Origin: UBA668 sp966112835
GTDB taxonomy: Bacteria; Actinomycetota; Acidimicrobiia; Acidimicrobiales; Ilumatobacteraceae
NCBI GenBank assembly: GCA_966112835.1
Contig: CBHWEI010000051.1
Span: 1 to 17,302 of the forward strand
Direction of reading: 5' to 3'
DNA length: 17,302 nucleotides
Positions 1 through 6,411 of this stretch are shown piece by piece (position 1 is the first letter of the stretch; each line of letters begins with the position of its first letter). The position numbers and the translations under genes are program-made. The notes below the pieces were generated by a model that did not search any database, was not told where the DNA came from, and saw only the letters and a program-made list of their open reading frames with translations.

Positions 1-70
1 GCGCGCCGCCACCGGCGACCAACTGGCCGACGAGCTCCGCCGCCGCGGCTGGCGCACCGTCGAACGCTGA
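1..70 (+). CDS. C-terminal tail of an unidentified protein (partial)
   Basis: A reading frame open from position 2 ends with TGA at 68-70. The last residues read ATGDQLADELRRRGWRTVER, a charged, helix-prone tail typical of a real actinobacterial C-terminus. Too little is present to name the family. The gene runs towards arr, which lies on the opposite strand, so the two are convergent across a 266-bp gap. A short GC-rich hairpin at 100-116 may end its transcript. The frame call rests on composition and on the absence of another plausible frame. Confidence 0.5.
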   Translation, partial: RAATGDQLADELRRRGWRTVER

Positions 71-99
71 CCCGGCGCGGTCCAACGCTGTCAGCTCAG

Positions 100-116
100 C
101 GGGCCACCCCGGCCCG
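100..116 (+). terminator. Short GC hairpin after the left-edge gene
   Basis: CGGGCC (100-105) pairs with GGCCCG (111-116) around a 5-nt loop, 29 nt after the stop of the left-edge gene. There is no T-tract. High-GC actinobacteria often lack one, so a terminator role is possible but unproven. Confidence 0.3.
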
Positions 117-146
117 GTCACCTGCCTGCCTGCTGGTCGGGTCTGT

Positions 147-213
147 TCTGTGTCACAAGGCTTCTCTGTCACACCCTCGAGCGGTGTCCACGAGGTCAGA
201 GATGTGACACAGA
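147..213. repeat. 67-nt nested inverted repeat
   Basis: The outer arms TCTGTGTCACA (147-157) and TGTGACACAGA (203-213) are perfect 11-bp complements. Inside them TCTCTG (163-168) pairs with CAGAGA (197-202), and ACACC (171-175) pairs with GGTGT (183-187). The whole element can fold into one long hairpin with a 5-nt bulge on the left side. TGTCACA occurs at 151-157 and again at 167-173, so repeated protein-binding sites are an alternative to an RNA structure. Confidence 0.5.
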
Positions 214-241
214 CGGAGTGCGGGAGTCGTGGCCGGTCGAA

Positions 242-284
242 CTGGTTGCGTTCGTTCCCGGAAACCGGGAACAGACGCAACCAG
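242..284. repeat. 43-bp near-perfect inverted repeat, possible terminator or binding site pair
   Basis: CTGGTTGCGT (242-251) pairs with ACGCAACCAG (275-284). After a 2x2 internal mismatch, GTTCCCGG (254-261) pairs with CCGGGAAC (265-272) around an AAA loop. It lies 53-95 nt beyond the arr stop codon, so it could end the MFS-arr transcript. No T-run follows on either strand. Its two halves are copies of an 18-bp unit that occurs a third time at 295-312. Confidence 0.55.
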
Positions 285-294
285 AACGAGATTT

Positions 295-312
295 GGGAGG
301 AATCGCAACCAG
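295..312 (+). repeat. Third copy of the 18-bp unit GGGA-N5-CGCAACCAG
   Basis: GGGA at 295-298 is followed after 5 nt by CGCAACCAG at 304-312. The unit at 267-284 has the same two blocks at the same spacing, and 242-259 carries the same pattern on the opposite strand. The 12 bases CGCAACCAGAAC are identical at 276-287 and 304-315. Constant internal spacing with a variable middle is what repeated protein-binding sites look like. Confidence 0.45.
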
Positions 313-336
313 AACCCCGGGCGCGCCGGGTCGGGG

Positions 337-792
337 TCAGTCCTCGATGACGTCGAGGCCTTGCTCGCGGAGGCGGGCGAGGTTGTCGAGCATGCCCTGC
401 AGCACCTCGGGCGGGTGGCCCTGCCAGTCCGGCACCTCGCCCACCACGCGCAGGGGATGGCGGGTGCGGTACGACTGCGTGATGTTGCCGGGGAAGCGCT
501 TGTTGGTGACGTTGGGGTCGTCCTCGAACGGGCCCGAGGGCTCGACGACGTAGATGTACCCGCGCTCGTCGATGCCGGCCAGCGCCGTCGCCAGTTCTGC
601 TCCCCACACGGCGGTCTCGACGAGTGCCGAGAAGTACACGTGGTTCATCACCCGGCCCTCTTGGAAGTTCGAGGTGCGGCCGGCCACCAACTCGTCGCCG
701 ATCGTCATGGCGAACCGGGTGCCGTGGAAGAACGGACCGGTCACGTGGTCGTACTGGTCGTAGGTGACGGGTACCCATTCGGCGTCGGTCAT
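337..792 (-). CDS. arr: Rifampin ADP-ribosyltransferase (Arr)
   Basis: This 151-residue protein matches the Arr family over its full length. Arr moves ADP-ribose from NAD+ onto rifamycins and so inactivates them in the cytoplasm. Visible family landmarks are FFHGT (21-25, with His23), NHVYFSA (50-56, with Tyr53), AVWGAELA (61-68), YIYVVEPSGPFEDDPN (79-94), NKRFPGNITQSYR (97-109) and the terminal GLDVIED. The His, the Tyr and the EDD acidic stretch (90-92) correspond to the NAD-binding and catalytic positions known for Arr. The ATG at 790-792 is preceded by AAGGA at 798-802, five nt away. The ATG overlaps the TGA of the upstream MFS gene in an ATGA, so the two are very likely translated together from one message. 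The identification is strong. Resistance to rifamycins is inferred from the family, and Arr homologues may have other roles. Confidence 0.95.
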   Translation of the reverse strand: MTDAEWVPVTYDQYDHVTGPFFHGTRFAMTIGDELVAGRTSNFQEGRVMNHVYFSALVETAVWGAELATALAGIDERGYIYVVEPSGPFEDDPNVTNKRFPGNITQSYRTRHPLRVVGEVPDWQGHPPEVLQGMLDNLARLREQGLDVIED

Positions 793-2018
793 CGAGGTCC
801 TTTTGATCGTTCTTCGGGGGGACGTAGTTCGCGGAACTGGAACAGCAGCAGCAGGTCGTAGAGGGCCTTCAGTGAACCACCGATGATGAGCGGCCAGCCG
901 AAGGTGGACTTGCCCAGCATCCACCCGGCAGCGATGGGCGGCAGCGCCGACGCCAGGCTGCGCGGCACGTTGGTGACGCTGGCCGCCGCGGGCCGCTCCT
1001 CGGGCGTGACCACCGCCATCACGTACGACGTGCGCGCCGGCACGTCCATCTGCGAAAGCGCCGACCGGCACAGCAAGGTGGTCACCGCCAGCCACGCGTT
1101 GGGCATGAAGGCGGTGAGGATGAGGAACCCGTTCGCCGGCAGGTGCGTGTACACCATGGTGCGCACCAGGCCGATGCGTTCGGCGATGCGCACCGCGACC
1201 AGCGCCGAGAAGGCCGACAGCACGCCGGCCCAGAAGAAGATGGCGCCGCTGACCGCGAGCGACAGCCCGAAGCGGCGCTGCAGCCACAGCACCACGAGTG
1301 CGGTGATGACGAACCCACCGCCCAGCGCGTCCAGGCTGAACAGCGCGGCCAGCTTGTAGACGGTGCGCTTCGACTCGCCGAGTGCCCGCGACGGCGCCGG
1401 GCCGGAGCGTTCGATGGCAGGGCTGAGGTGGCGATAGCGGGTCAGTACCACCGCACCAAGCAACGCATACGCCAAGAACGTGCAGCGCAGCGTGGTGGTG
1501 TCGGCCAGGTCCAGCCGACGCGCCAGCCACTCGGGCACGCCGGCCAGGGCGGCACCGACGGCGGCGATGAGCGTGCCGATGAGGCTGTAGCGGGCGAACA
1601 GGGCGGTGCGCTGCGAGTCGGGCACGGTCGACGGCAGCAGCGCCTGCTCGGTGGGCAGGAACACGCTCACGTCGCCGCCGCTCGGGTTCAGCGTGCCGAT
1701 GAGCCCCACCATGGCCAGCGGCCAGAAGGCCGTGAACGCGGCGAACCCGATGCCGGTGGCGATCATCAGCAACGAGACCAGCTGCAGCAACCGTCGCCGC
1801 GGGTAGGCGTGGGCGCGCAGCCCGACGGCCAGGGTGAGTGCGGCCGATCCGAGCAGGGTGAGCGTGACGACCACGCCGATGCGCACGGTGCTGAGGCCCA
1901 CCGCGGTGAGGTACGCCGCGAGCACGACGCTGACGGTGCCGTCGCCCAGCGCCCGCACGGCGCGGGTCTCGAGCAGCACCGCGGCGTCGGAGGACGCCCC
2001 CTCGGGCAGCAGCCGCAT
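789..2018 (-). CDS. Major facilitator superfamily (MFS) transporter
   Basis: This 409-residue integral membrane protein has the length and about twelve hydrophobic segments of an MFS carrier. Clear ones lie near residues 30-66, 79-110, 145-160, 180-193, 228-246, 255-276, 285-317 and 355-395. Basic loops such as HAYPRRR (70-76) lie between segments, and a charged central loop (195-222) splits two six-helix halves. The substrate cannot be read from sequence. It is the first gene of a two-gene operon with arr, and its TGA (789-791) overlaps the arr ATG, so export of a rifamycin-like compound or its ADP-ribosylated product is a reasonable inference. The chosen ATG (2016-2018) sits exactly 7 nt after a TACGGT box (minus strand, 2031-2026), which points to a leaderless transcript. 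The longer open frame upstream runs antisense through the oxidoreductase gene and is not coding. Confidence 0.88.
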   Translation of the reverse strand: MRLLPEGASSDAAVLLETRAVRALGDGTVSVVLAAYLTAVGLSTVRIGVVVTLTLLGSAALTLAVGLRAHAYPRRRLLQLVSLLMIATGIGFAAFTAFWPLAMVGLIGTLNPSGGDVSVFLPTEQALLPSTVPDSQRTALFARYSLIGTLIAAVGAALAGVPEWLARRLDLADTTTLRCTFLAYALLGAVVLTRYRHLSPAIERSGPAPSRALGESKRTVYKLAALFSLDALGGGFVITALVVLWLQRRFGLSLAVSGAIFFWAGVLSAFSALVAVRIAERIGLVRTMVYTHLPANGFLILTAFMPNAWLAVTTLLCRSALSQMDVPARTSYVMAVVTPEERPAAASVTNVPRSLASALPPIAAGWMLGKSTFGWPLIIGGSLKALYDLLLLFQFRELRPPEERSKGPR

Positions 2019-2025
2019 GTTGCGT

Positions 2026-2031
2026 ACCGTA
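2026..2031 (-). promoter_or_regulatory. Predicted -10 box of the MFS-arr operon (leaderless)
   Basis: On the minus strand TACGGT is followed by 7 nt and then the ATG at 2018-2016, the spacing expected when transcription begins at the start codon. It shares two base pairs with the plus-strand -10 box at 2030-2035. Confidence 0.55.
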
Positions 2032-2035
2032 CCGT
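2030..2035 (+). promoter_or_regulatory. Predicted -10 box of the quinone oxidoreductase gene (leaderless)
   Basis: TACCGT is followed by 7 nt and then ATG at 2043-2045. This supports the upstream ATG as the start, rather than the in-frame ATG at 2064, which has no clear ribosome binding site. The box overlaps the divergent MFS promoter. Confidence 0.55.
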
Positions 2036-2042
2036 TGTCGGA

Positions 2043-3032
2043 ATGGGAACCACCGAAGCGACCATGCGAGCGATCACCCAGTACGAGTACGGATCGGTCG
2101 ACACCTGGCAGTTGCGCGAGATCGCACGCCCGACGGTGTCGGGCAAGGAGGTGCTCGTGCAGGTGCGGGCTGCCGGCCTGGACCTGGGCACCTGGCACCT
2201 GATGGTCGGCGAACCACGCATTGCGCGTGCGGCCATCGGCCTGCGCCGTCCGAAGAACCCTGTGCCCGGCAGCGACGTCGCCGGGGTGGTGGCCGCGATC
2301 GGCGACGAGGTGACCACGGTGAAGGTGGGCGACCGCGTCTACGGCGGCGGTCGTGGCTCGTTCGCCGAGTACACGGTGGTGCACCAGGACTCGCTGGCGT
2401 ACACGCCGCCGTCGCTCACCGACGAACAGGCGGCCGCGGTGCCGGTGTCGGCCGCGACGGCGCTGCAGGCGTTGCACAGGGTGGGCAAGGTGCAGGCTGG
2501 CCAGTCGGTGGCCGTGGTCGGTGCCGGTGGTGGCGTGGGCACGTATGCCGTGCAGTTGGCCAAGGCGGCGGGTGCGACGGTCACCGGCGTGTGCAGCACC
2601 GCCAAGGTGGACGTCGTCCGTTCGCTCGGCGCCGACGACGTGGTCGACTACACGAAGGCCGATTTCGCCGACGGCTCGCGCCAGTTCGACCTCATCATCG
2701 ACACCGGCGGCAACCGGTCGCTGCGCCACCTGCGCCGCGCCCTGACGCCCAAAGGGACGCTCGTCATCGTCGGCGGGGAGAACGGCGGCAAGTGGATCGG
2801 CTCGCTCGGTCGTTCGCTGCGCGCCGTGGTCATGTCGCCGTTCGTCGGTCAGAAGATGTCGATGTTCCTGGCCACCCTGCGCACGCCCGACCTGGAGCAG
2901 CTGGGCGAACTGCTCGAGTCGGGCGCCGTGGTGCCCAGCATCGACTCGGTGTTCCCGTTGGAAGAGGCGGCCGAGGCGATGCGCCGGCTCGAGTCGGGTG
3001 CGGTGCGCGGCAAGGTCGTCCTCACGGTCTGA
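2043..3032 (+). CDS. Zinc-independent NADPH:quinone oxidoreductase (MDR superfamily)
   Basis: The 329-residue product has the two-domain plan of medium-chain dehydrogenase/reductases. A GroES-like domain contains PGSDVAGVV (75-83) and VGDRVYG (95-101). It is followed by a Rossmann domain with the dinucleotide loop VVGAGGGVG (158-166) and AVQLAKAAGATV (169-180). The cysteine-rich structural zinc loop of alcohol dehydrogenases is absent, placing it with quinone oxidoreductases or enoyl reductases that reduce an electrophilic substrate with NAD(P)H. The tail RGKVVLTV is typical of the family. The start at 2043 is chosen because of the TACCGT box 7 nt upstream; ATG 2064 would remove seven residues. 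It is divergent from MFS-arr and 13 nt upstream of the hydrolase gene, with which it may be partly co-transcribed. The exact substrate is unknown. Confidence 0.9.
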   Translation: MGTTEATMRAITQYEYGSVDTWQLREIARPTVSGKEVLVQVRAAGLDLGTWHLMVGEPRIARAAIGLRRPKNPVPGSDVAGVVAAIGDEVTTVKVGDRVYGGGRGSFAEYTVVHQDSLAYTPPSLTDEQAAAVPVSAATALQALHRVGKVQAGQSVAVVGAGGGVGTYAVQLAKAAGATVTGVCSTAKVDVVRSLGADDVVDYTKADFADGSRQFDLIIDTGGNRSLRHLRRALTPKGTLVIVGGENGGKWIGSLGRSLRAVVMSPFVGQKMSMFLATLRTPDLEQLGELLESGAVVPSIDSVFPLEEAAEAMRRLESGAVRGKVVLTV

Positions 3033-3033
3033 G

Positions 3034-3039
3034 TACGCT
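3034..3039 (+). promoter_or_regulatory. Predicted -10 box of the PF10118-type gene (leaderless)
   Basis: TACGCT begins one base after the stop codon of the preceding gene and is followed by 6 nt and ATG at 3046. The second gene may therefore have its own leaderless start despite the short gap. Confidence 0.5.
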
Positions 3040-3045
3040 CGCCGC

Positions 3046-3846
3046 ATGACCGACATCGTCGTCCGCAAGGTGAAGTTCGACTTCCCCGACGAGCTCGACG
3101 ATGTGTTCCCCGGCGACGACATCGTCGGCGAGTGCTACCTGGCGGCGTTCTCGCTGACCATGCCGGTGCTCGAGCCGTACCTCATCCGCACGTACCGCTC
3201 GATGGCCGGCCGGATCACCGACCCGGGCCTGGCGCACGACGTGCACATGTTCATCGGCCAGGAGGCCCAGCACCACCGCAACCACTCGCGGGTGAACGCC
3301 ATCATCCACGCCCGCCTCGGCGACTCGGTGGCCGCGGAGCTGCAGCGCCTGGAGGACGCGTTGGACGCCGACTACCGGCGATTCAATGCCGAGAAGCCGG
3401 CCCGCTTCAACGCCGTCTACGCGGAAGGGTTCGAGGCCATGACGTGTGCCATGGCGCTCACCATGTTCGAGCGTGCCGCCAACGGCCAGGGCAGCCAGCG
3501 CTTCGGTGCGTGGCAGCAGCTGTGGGCGTGGCACGCAGCCGAGGAGATGGAGCACCGCACCGTCGCGTTCGACGTGTACGAGAAGACGTTCGGCGGCTAC
3601 CTGTACCGCGTGCAGGGCTCACTCCGCGCCCAGTGGCACTTCGGCCGCACCGTCGCCCGCCTGCAGCGCGTGCTGCTCGCCGCGAACGGCCAGCCGGCCA
3701 AGTGGCACGTGCCGTCGTGGTGGGACAAGGAGGGCCGGCGCAAGTACTTCCGCACCTTCCGCCCCAGCTACAACCCGGCGACGCTGGACCCGGGCCCACT
3801 CGCGGCCACGGTGCTGGCAATGTACGCACCGGGCGAACCGGACTGA
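3046..3846 (+). CDS. Predicted metal-dependent hydrolase, PF10118 (COG3687) type
   Basis: This 266-residue soluble, mostly helical protein resembles the PF10118 'predicted metal-dependent hydrolase' family. It has Glu43 in VLEPYLIRTY, GQEAQHHRNH (71-80), Glu127 and Glu130 in EGFEAMT, and AAEEMEHRTVAFDVY (164-178). The spaced Glu/His motifs on helices look like a ferritin-type two-metal site, with metal ligands probably among Glu43, Glu73, His76, Glu130, Glu167 and His170. The true reaction is unknown even for the family. The ATG at 3046 follows a TACGCT box by 6 nt. An upstream in-frame ATG at 2998 would lie inside the previous gene. The 71-residue gene follows after 22 nt, probably in the same transcript. 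Confidence 0.8.
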   Translation: MTDIVVRKVKFDFPDELDDVFPGDDIVGECYLAAFSLTMPVLEPYLIRTYRSMAGRITDPGLAHDVHMFIGQEAQHHRNHSRVNAIIHARLGDSVAAELQRLEDALDADYRRFNAEKPARFNAVYAEGFEAMTCAMALTMFERAANGQGSQRFGAWQQLWAWHAAEEMEHRTVAFDVYEKTFGGYLYRVQGSLRAQWHFGRTVARLQRVLLAANGQPAKWHVPSWWDKEGRRKYFRTFRPSYNPATLDPGPLAATVLAMYAPGEPD

Positions 3847-3868
3847 CCGAGGGCCAGGAGGACGACAC

Positions 3869-4084
3869 ATGGGTTTGATCGCACGAGGTGGCGGCGAGAG
3901 CGTGCGCCCCAACAACCCCCGAGTGGGTGGTGGCCCGCCCGAGGGCGAGCCCGGCAAGACCGTGACGGTGATGATCACCGACGTCATGCCGCCGCTGGTC
4001 ATCATGGCCACCGTGCAGCCCGACGGCTGGTTCGCCGACGAGGTCTACGACCAGATCGCTGCCGCCCGCGCCGCCAACACCTGA
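3869..4084 (+). CDS. Small conserved-looking hypothetical protein, 71 residues
   Basis: The ATG at 3869 is preceded by a strong Shine-Dalgarno sequence, AGGAGG (3856-3861), 7 nt away, which makes translation likely. The first 30 residues are Gly/Pro-rich (VGGGPPEGEPGK at 19-30) and look disordered. They are followed by the hydrophobic stretch TVTVMITDVMPPLVIMATV (31-49) and the amphipathic tail DEVYDQIAAARAAN. The hydrophobic stretch contains an Asp and two Pro, so a buried beta-strand or peripheral membrane contact is as likely as a transmembrane helix. No family is recognised. It lies 22 nt after the metal-dependent hydrolase gene and is probably co-transcribed with it. Confidence 0.7.
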   Translation: MGLIARGGGESVRPNNPRVGGGPPEGEPGKTVTVMITDVMPPLVIMATVQPDGWFADEVYDQIAAARAANT

Positions 4085-4162
4085 TCCGTCGGTTCGGGGC
4101 CGACCCTGGGTGGCGGACCTTCGCCCCTGACGGGTGGCTCGGATCGGGCGGACGATGGAGAC

Positions 4163-5497
4163 ATGAAACGAGTCGTCATCGTCGGCGCCGGCGGGCGCGA
4201 CTTCCACACCTTCAACGTCGTGTTCCGGCACGACCCGAAGGTCGAGGTGGTGGCCTTCACCGCGGCCCAGATCCCCAACATCGACCATCGCACCTACCCG
4301 CGCGACCTGGCGGGTTCGTCGTACCCGACGGGCATCCCCATCGTGCCCGAGGCCCAGCTCGAGCAGCTCATCCACGACCACCAGGTGGACGAGGTGGTGT
4401 TCGCCTACAGCGATGTCGCCTACCCCGACCTCATGCACCTGGCCGCGCGTGTGCTGGCCGCCGGCGCCGACTTCCGCCTGGTGGGCATGAAGGCCTCGGT
4501 CATCCGTTCGGACAAGCCGGTACTGGCCGTGTGCGCCACGCGCACCGGCTGCGGCAAGAGCCAGACCAGCCGCGCCATCGCCCACATCCTGCAGTCGCAC
4601 GGGCTGCGCGTCGCGCTGGTGCGCCACCCCATGCCCTACGGCGACCTGCACGACATGCGAGTGCAGCGGTTCCGCACGCTCGACGACATCGATTCCAGCC
4701 ATCCCACCATCGAGGAGCGCGAAGAGTACGAGCTGCCCGTGCGCGAAGGCATCGCCGTGTACGCGGGTGTGGACTACGGCGAGATCCTCGCCCTGGCCGA
4801 GGACGACGCCGACGTCATCCTGTGGGACGGTGGCAACAACGACCTGCCCTTCTACGAGCCCGACCTGATGGTCGTCGTGGCCGACGCGCTGCGGCCCGGC
4901 CACGAGCGCGGCTACCACCCGGGCGAGGCGAACGTGCTGCTGGCCGACGTGCTGGTGGTGAACAAGGTGGACACCGCGGCCCCGGCCGACGTGGACCGAG
5001 TGGTCGGTTCATTGACGCAGCTGAACCCCACGGCCACCCTGCTGCTCGCCCGGTCGCCCGCGACGCTCGACGACGGGCCGTCGATCGACGGCAAGCGGGT
5101 GCTGGTGGTGGAGGACGGGCCGACCATCACCCACGGCGGCATGCCGTTCGGTGCCGGCACCGTGGCCGCACGGGCCGGCGGCGCGGCCACGCTGGTGGAC
5201 CCGCGGCCGTATGCCGTGGGCTCGCTGTGCGCGGTGTACCAGAAGTACCCGCACATCGGCGCGGTGCTGCCGGCCATGGGCTACGGCGACGAGCAGTTGC
5301 GCGAACTGGCCGACACCATCGCCGCGACGCCCTGCGACGTGGTGGTGTCGGGCACGCCCATCGACCTGGGCGCCACGTTCCGGGCCGCGGGGCTGGCCGT
5401 GCCTGCGGTGCGGCACGTCGCCTACGACCTGGACCAGGCCACCAAGGATCGGCTGCACGAGCTGCTCGTGCCGTGGATCGAACGCTGGACTGCCTGA
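4163..5497 (+). CDS. Cyclic 2,3-diphosphoglycerate synthetase-like P-loop NTPase (COG2403)
   Basis: The 444-residue product matches the COG2403 family, which includes archaeal cyclic 2,3-diphosphoglycerate synthetase and many bacterial proteins annotated as predicted GTPases. An N-terminal Rossmann-like domain opens with VVIVGAGGRDFHTFN (4-18). A SIMIBI-type nucleotide domain carries the P-loop ATRTGCGKS (125-133), spaced as in dethiobiotin synthetase, a Walker-B-like VILWDGGNND (218-227) and an NKVD motif (267-270). The length is near that of the archaeal enzyme. Its reaction in bacteria is not established. It faces carbamate kinase tail to tail with 6 bp between the stop codons, which suggests, but does not prove, a link with carbamoyl-phosphate or ATP metabolism. 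The ATG has only GGAG two nt upstream, too close for a good ribosome site, and GACGAT 6 nt upstream is a poor -10, so how it is started is unclear. Confidence 0.85.
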   Translation: MKRVVIVGAGGRDFHTFNVVFRHDPKVEVVAFTAAQIPNIDHRTYPRDLAGSSYPTGIPIVPEAQLEQLIHDHQVDEVVFAYSDVAYPDLMHLAARVLAAGADFRLVGMKASVIRSDKPVLAVCATRTGCGKSQTSRAIAHILQSHGLRVALVRHPMPYGDLHDMRVQRFRTLDDIDSSHPTIEEREEYELPVREGIAVYAGVDYGEILALAEDDADVILWDGGNNDLPFYEPDLMVVVADALRPGHERGYHPGEANVLLADVLVVNKVDTAAPADVDRVVGSLTQLNPTATLLLARSPATLDDGPSIDGKRVLVVEDGPTITHGGMPFGAGTVAARAGGAATLVDPRPYAVGSLCAVYQKYPHIGAVLPAMGYGDEQLRELADTIAATPCDVVVSGTPIDLGATFRAAGLAVPAVRHVAYDLDQATKDRLHELLVPWIERWTA

Positions 5498-5503
5498 GCG
5501 CAC

Positions 5504-6409
5504 CTAGGGCCCGACGACGGTGCCGGCCCGGCGCTGCAGCAGCGCGGCTGCCTCGGTGAGCGAGCCGATCGCGGCGAACCCGCCGGTGCGCTCCACGAAC
5601 CGGCAGGCCGCCTCGGCCTTGGGCCCCATCGAGCCGGCGGGGAGGTGGAGCGCCCGGAGCTGGGCGACGGTCACGTCACGCAGCACGCTCGCGTTCGGCC
5701 CGCCGAGGTCGGTCGACACGCCGGGCACGTCGGTCAGCAGCAGCAGTGCATCGGCGTGCAGCATCTCGGCCAGCAGTGCCGCGGTGAGGTCCTTGTCGAT
5801 GACCGCCTCCACGCCGTGCAGCATCCCGTCCGCGTCGCACCGGACCGGCACGCCGCCACCACCGGCGCACACCACCACCACTCCGCGGTCCACCAGCAGT
5901 TGCACCACGTTCGCCTCGACGATGGCCCGCGGCTCGGGCGACGGTACCACCCGCCGCCACGTCGCCCCGTCGGGGGCGATGGTCCAGCCACGCTCGTCGG
6001 CGATGCGCCGCGCATCGGCCGCGCCGTACACCGGGCCGACGAACTTGGTGGGCGTCGCGAACGCGGGATCGTCGCCGTCGACGACGCACTGCGTCAGTAG
6101 CGCGGCCACCTCACGGCCGGGAAGCGCGTTGCGCAACCCCTGGGCCAGCCAGTAGCCGATGAGCCCCTGCGTCTCGGCGCCCAGCGGGTCGAGTGGGAAC
6201 GGTCTGGTCAGCTGCGCGTCGGCAGCGGACTCGATGGCCAACACGCCCACCTGTGGACCATTGCCGTGGGTGAGCACCAGTTGATGGTCGCGAGCCAGCG
6301 GCACCAGCGAGGCGACCGCGGCCAGCACGTTGCGCCGCTGCGGTTCGGCGTCGGGGCGTTCGCCGCGATGCAGCAGTGCGTTGCCTCCGAGGGCGACGAC
6401 GATGCGCAT
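5504..6409 (-). CDS. arcC: Carbamate kinase
   Basis: The 301-residue protein has the amino-acid-kinase fold and all the carbamate kinase signatures: VVALGGNAL (4-12), THGNGPQVG (47-55), PTKFVGPVY (120-128), CAGGGGVPV (181-189), VEAVIDKDLTA (200-210), LLLTDVPGV (223-231) and AGSMGPKAEAA (258-268). The enzyme interconverts carbamoyl phosphate plus ADP with carbamate plus ATP, usually to make ATP from arginine, agmatine or purine breakdown. No arginine deiminase or carbamoyltransferase gene lies in the window. The ATG at 6409 gives the usual N-terminus. An alternative GTG at 6415 would overlap the GtrA stop by 4 nt, with GGAGG 4 nt upstream of it. Either way it is coupled to the GtrA gene. It is convergent with the COG2403 gene. 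Confidence 0.95.
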   Translation of the reverse strand: MRIVVALGGNALLHRGERPDAEPQRRNVLAAVASLVPLARDHQLVLTHGNGPQVGVLAIESAADAQLTRPFPLDPLGAETQGLIGYWLAQGLRNALPGREVAALLTQCVVDGDDPAFATPTKFVGPVYGAADARRIADERGWTIAPDGATWRRVVPSPEPRAIVEANVVQLLVDRGVVVVCAGGGGVPVRCDADGMLHGVEAVIDKDLTAALLAEMLHADALLLLTDVPGVSTDLGGPNASVLRDVTVAQLRALHLPAGSMGPKAEAACRFVERTGGFAAIGSLTEAAALLQRRAGTVVGP

Positions 6410-6411
6410 GG

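Larger units (their letters stand above)
71..336. other. Convergent intergenic region rich in inverted repeats, no gene seen
   Basis: This gap lies between two convergent genes. The short open frames crossing it run antisense into arr and show no recognisable protein. It holds three successive inverted-repeat structures (100-116, 147-213, 242-284) and three copies of an 18-bp unit (242-259, 267-284, 295-312). These are described separately. None is followed by a T-run on either strand, so classic intrinsic termination is not clearly shown. Confidence 0.7.

Noticed and set aside
242..315. CRISPR-like array
   Set aside because: Only three units exist, in mixed orientation and with very short spacers, and no cas genes are present.
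229..861. 210-residue plus-strand open frame over arr
   Set aside because: It is antisense to the clearly identified arr gene and has no family features or ribosome site.
793..1530. Long N-terminal extension of arr on the minus strand
   Set aside because: It overlaps the MFS gene in another frame and has Arg/Ala/Gly-rich shadow composition. The ATG at 792 with a ribosome site gives the normal Arr length.
1143..2042. Plus-strand open frame joined to the front of the quinone oxidoreductase
   Set aside because: This part is antisense to the MFS gene and is rich in Arg, Gln and Gly with no fold. The real protein begins at 2043, after a promoter box.
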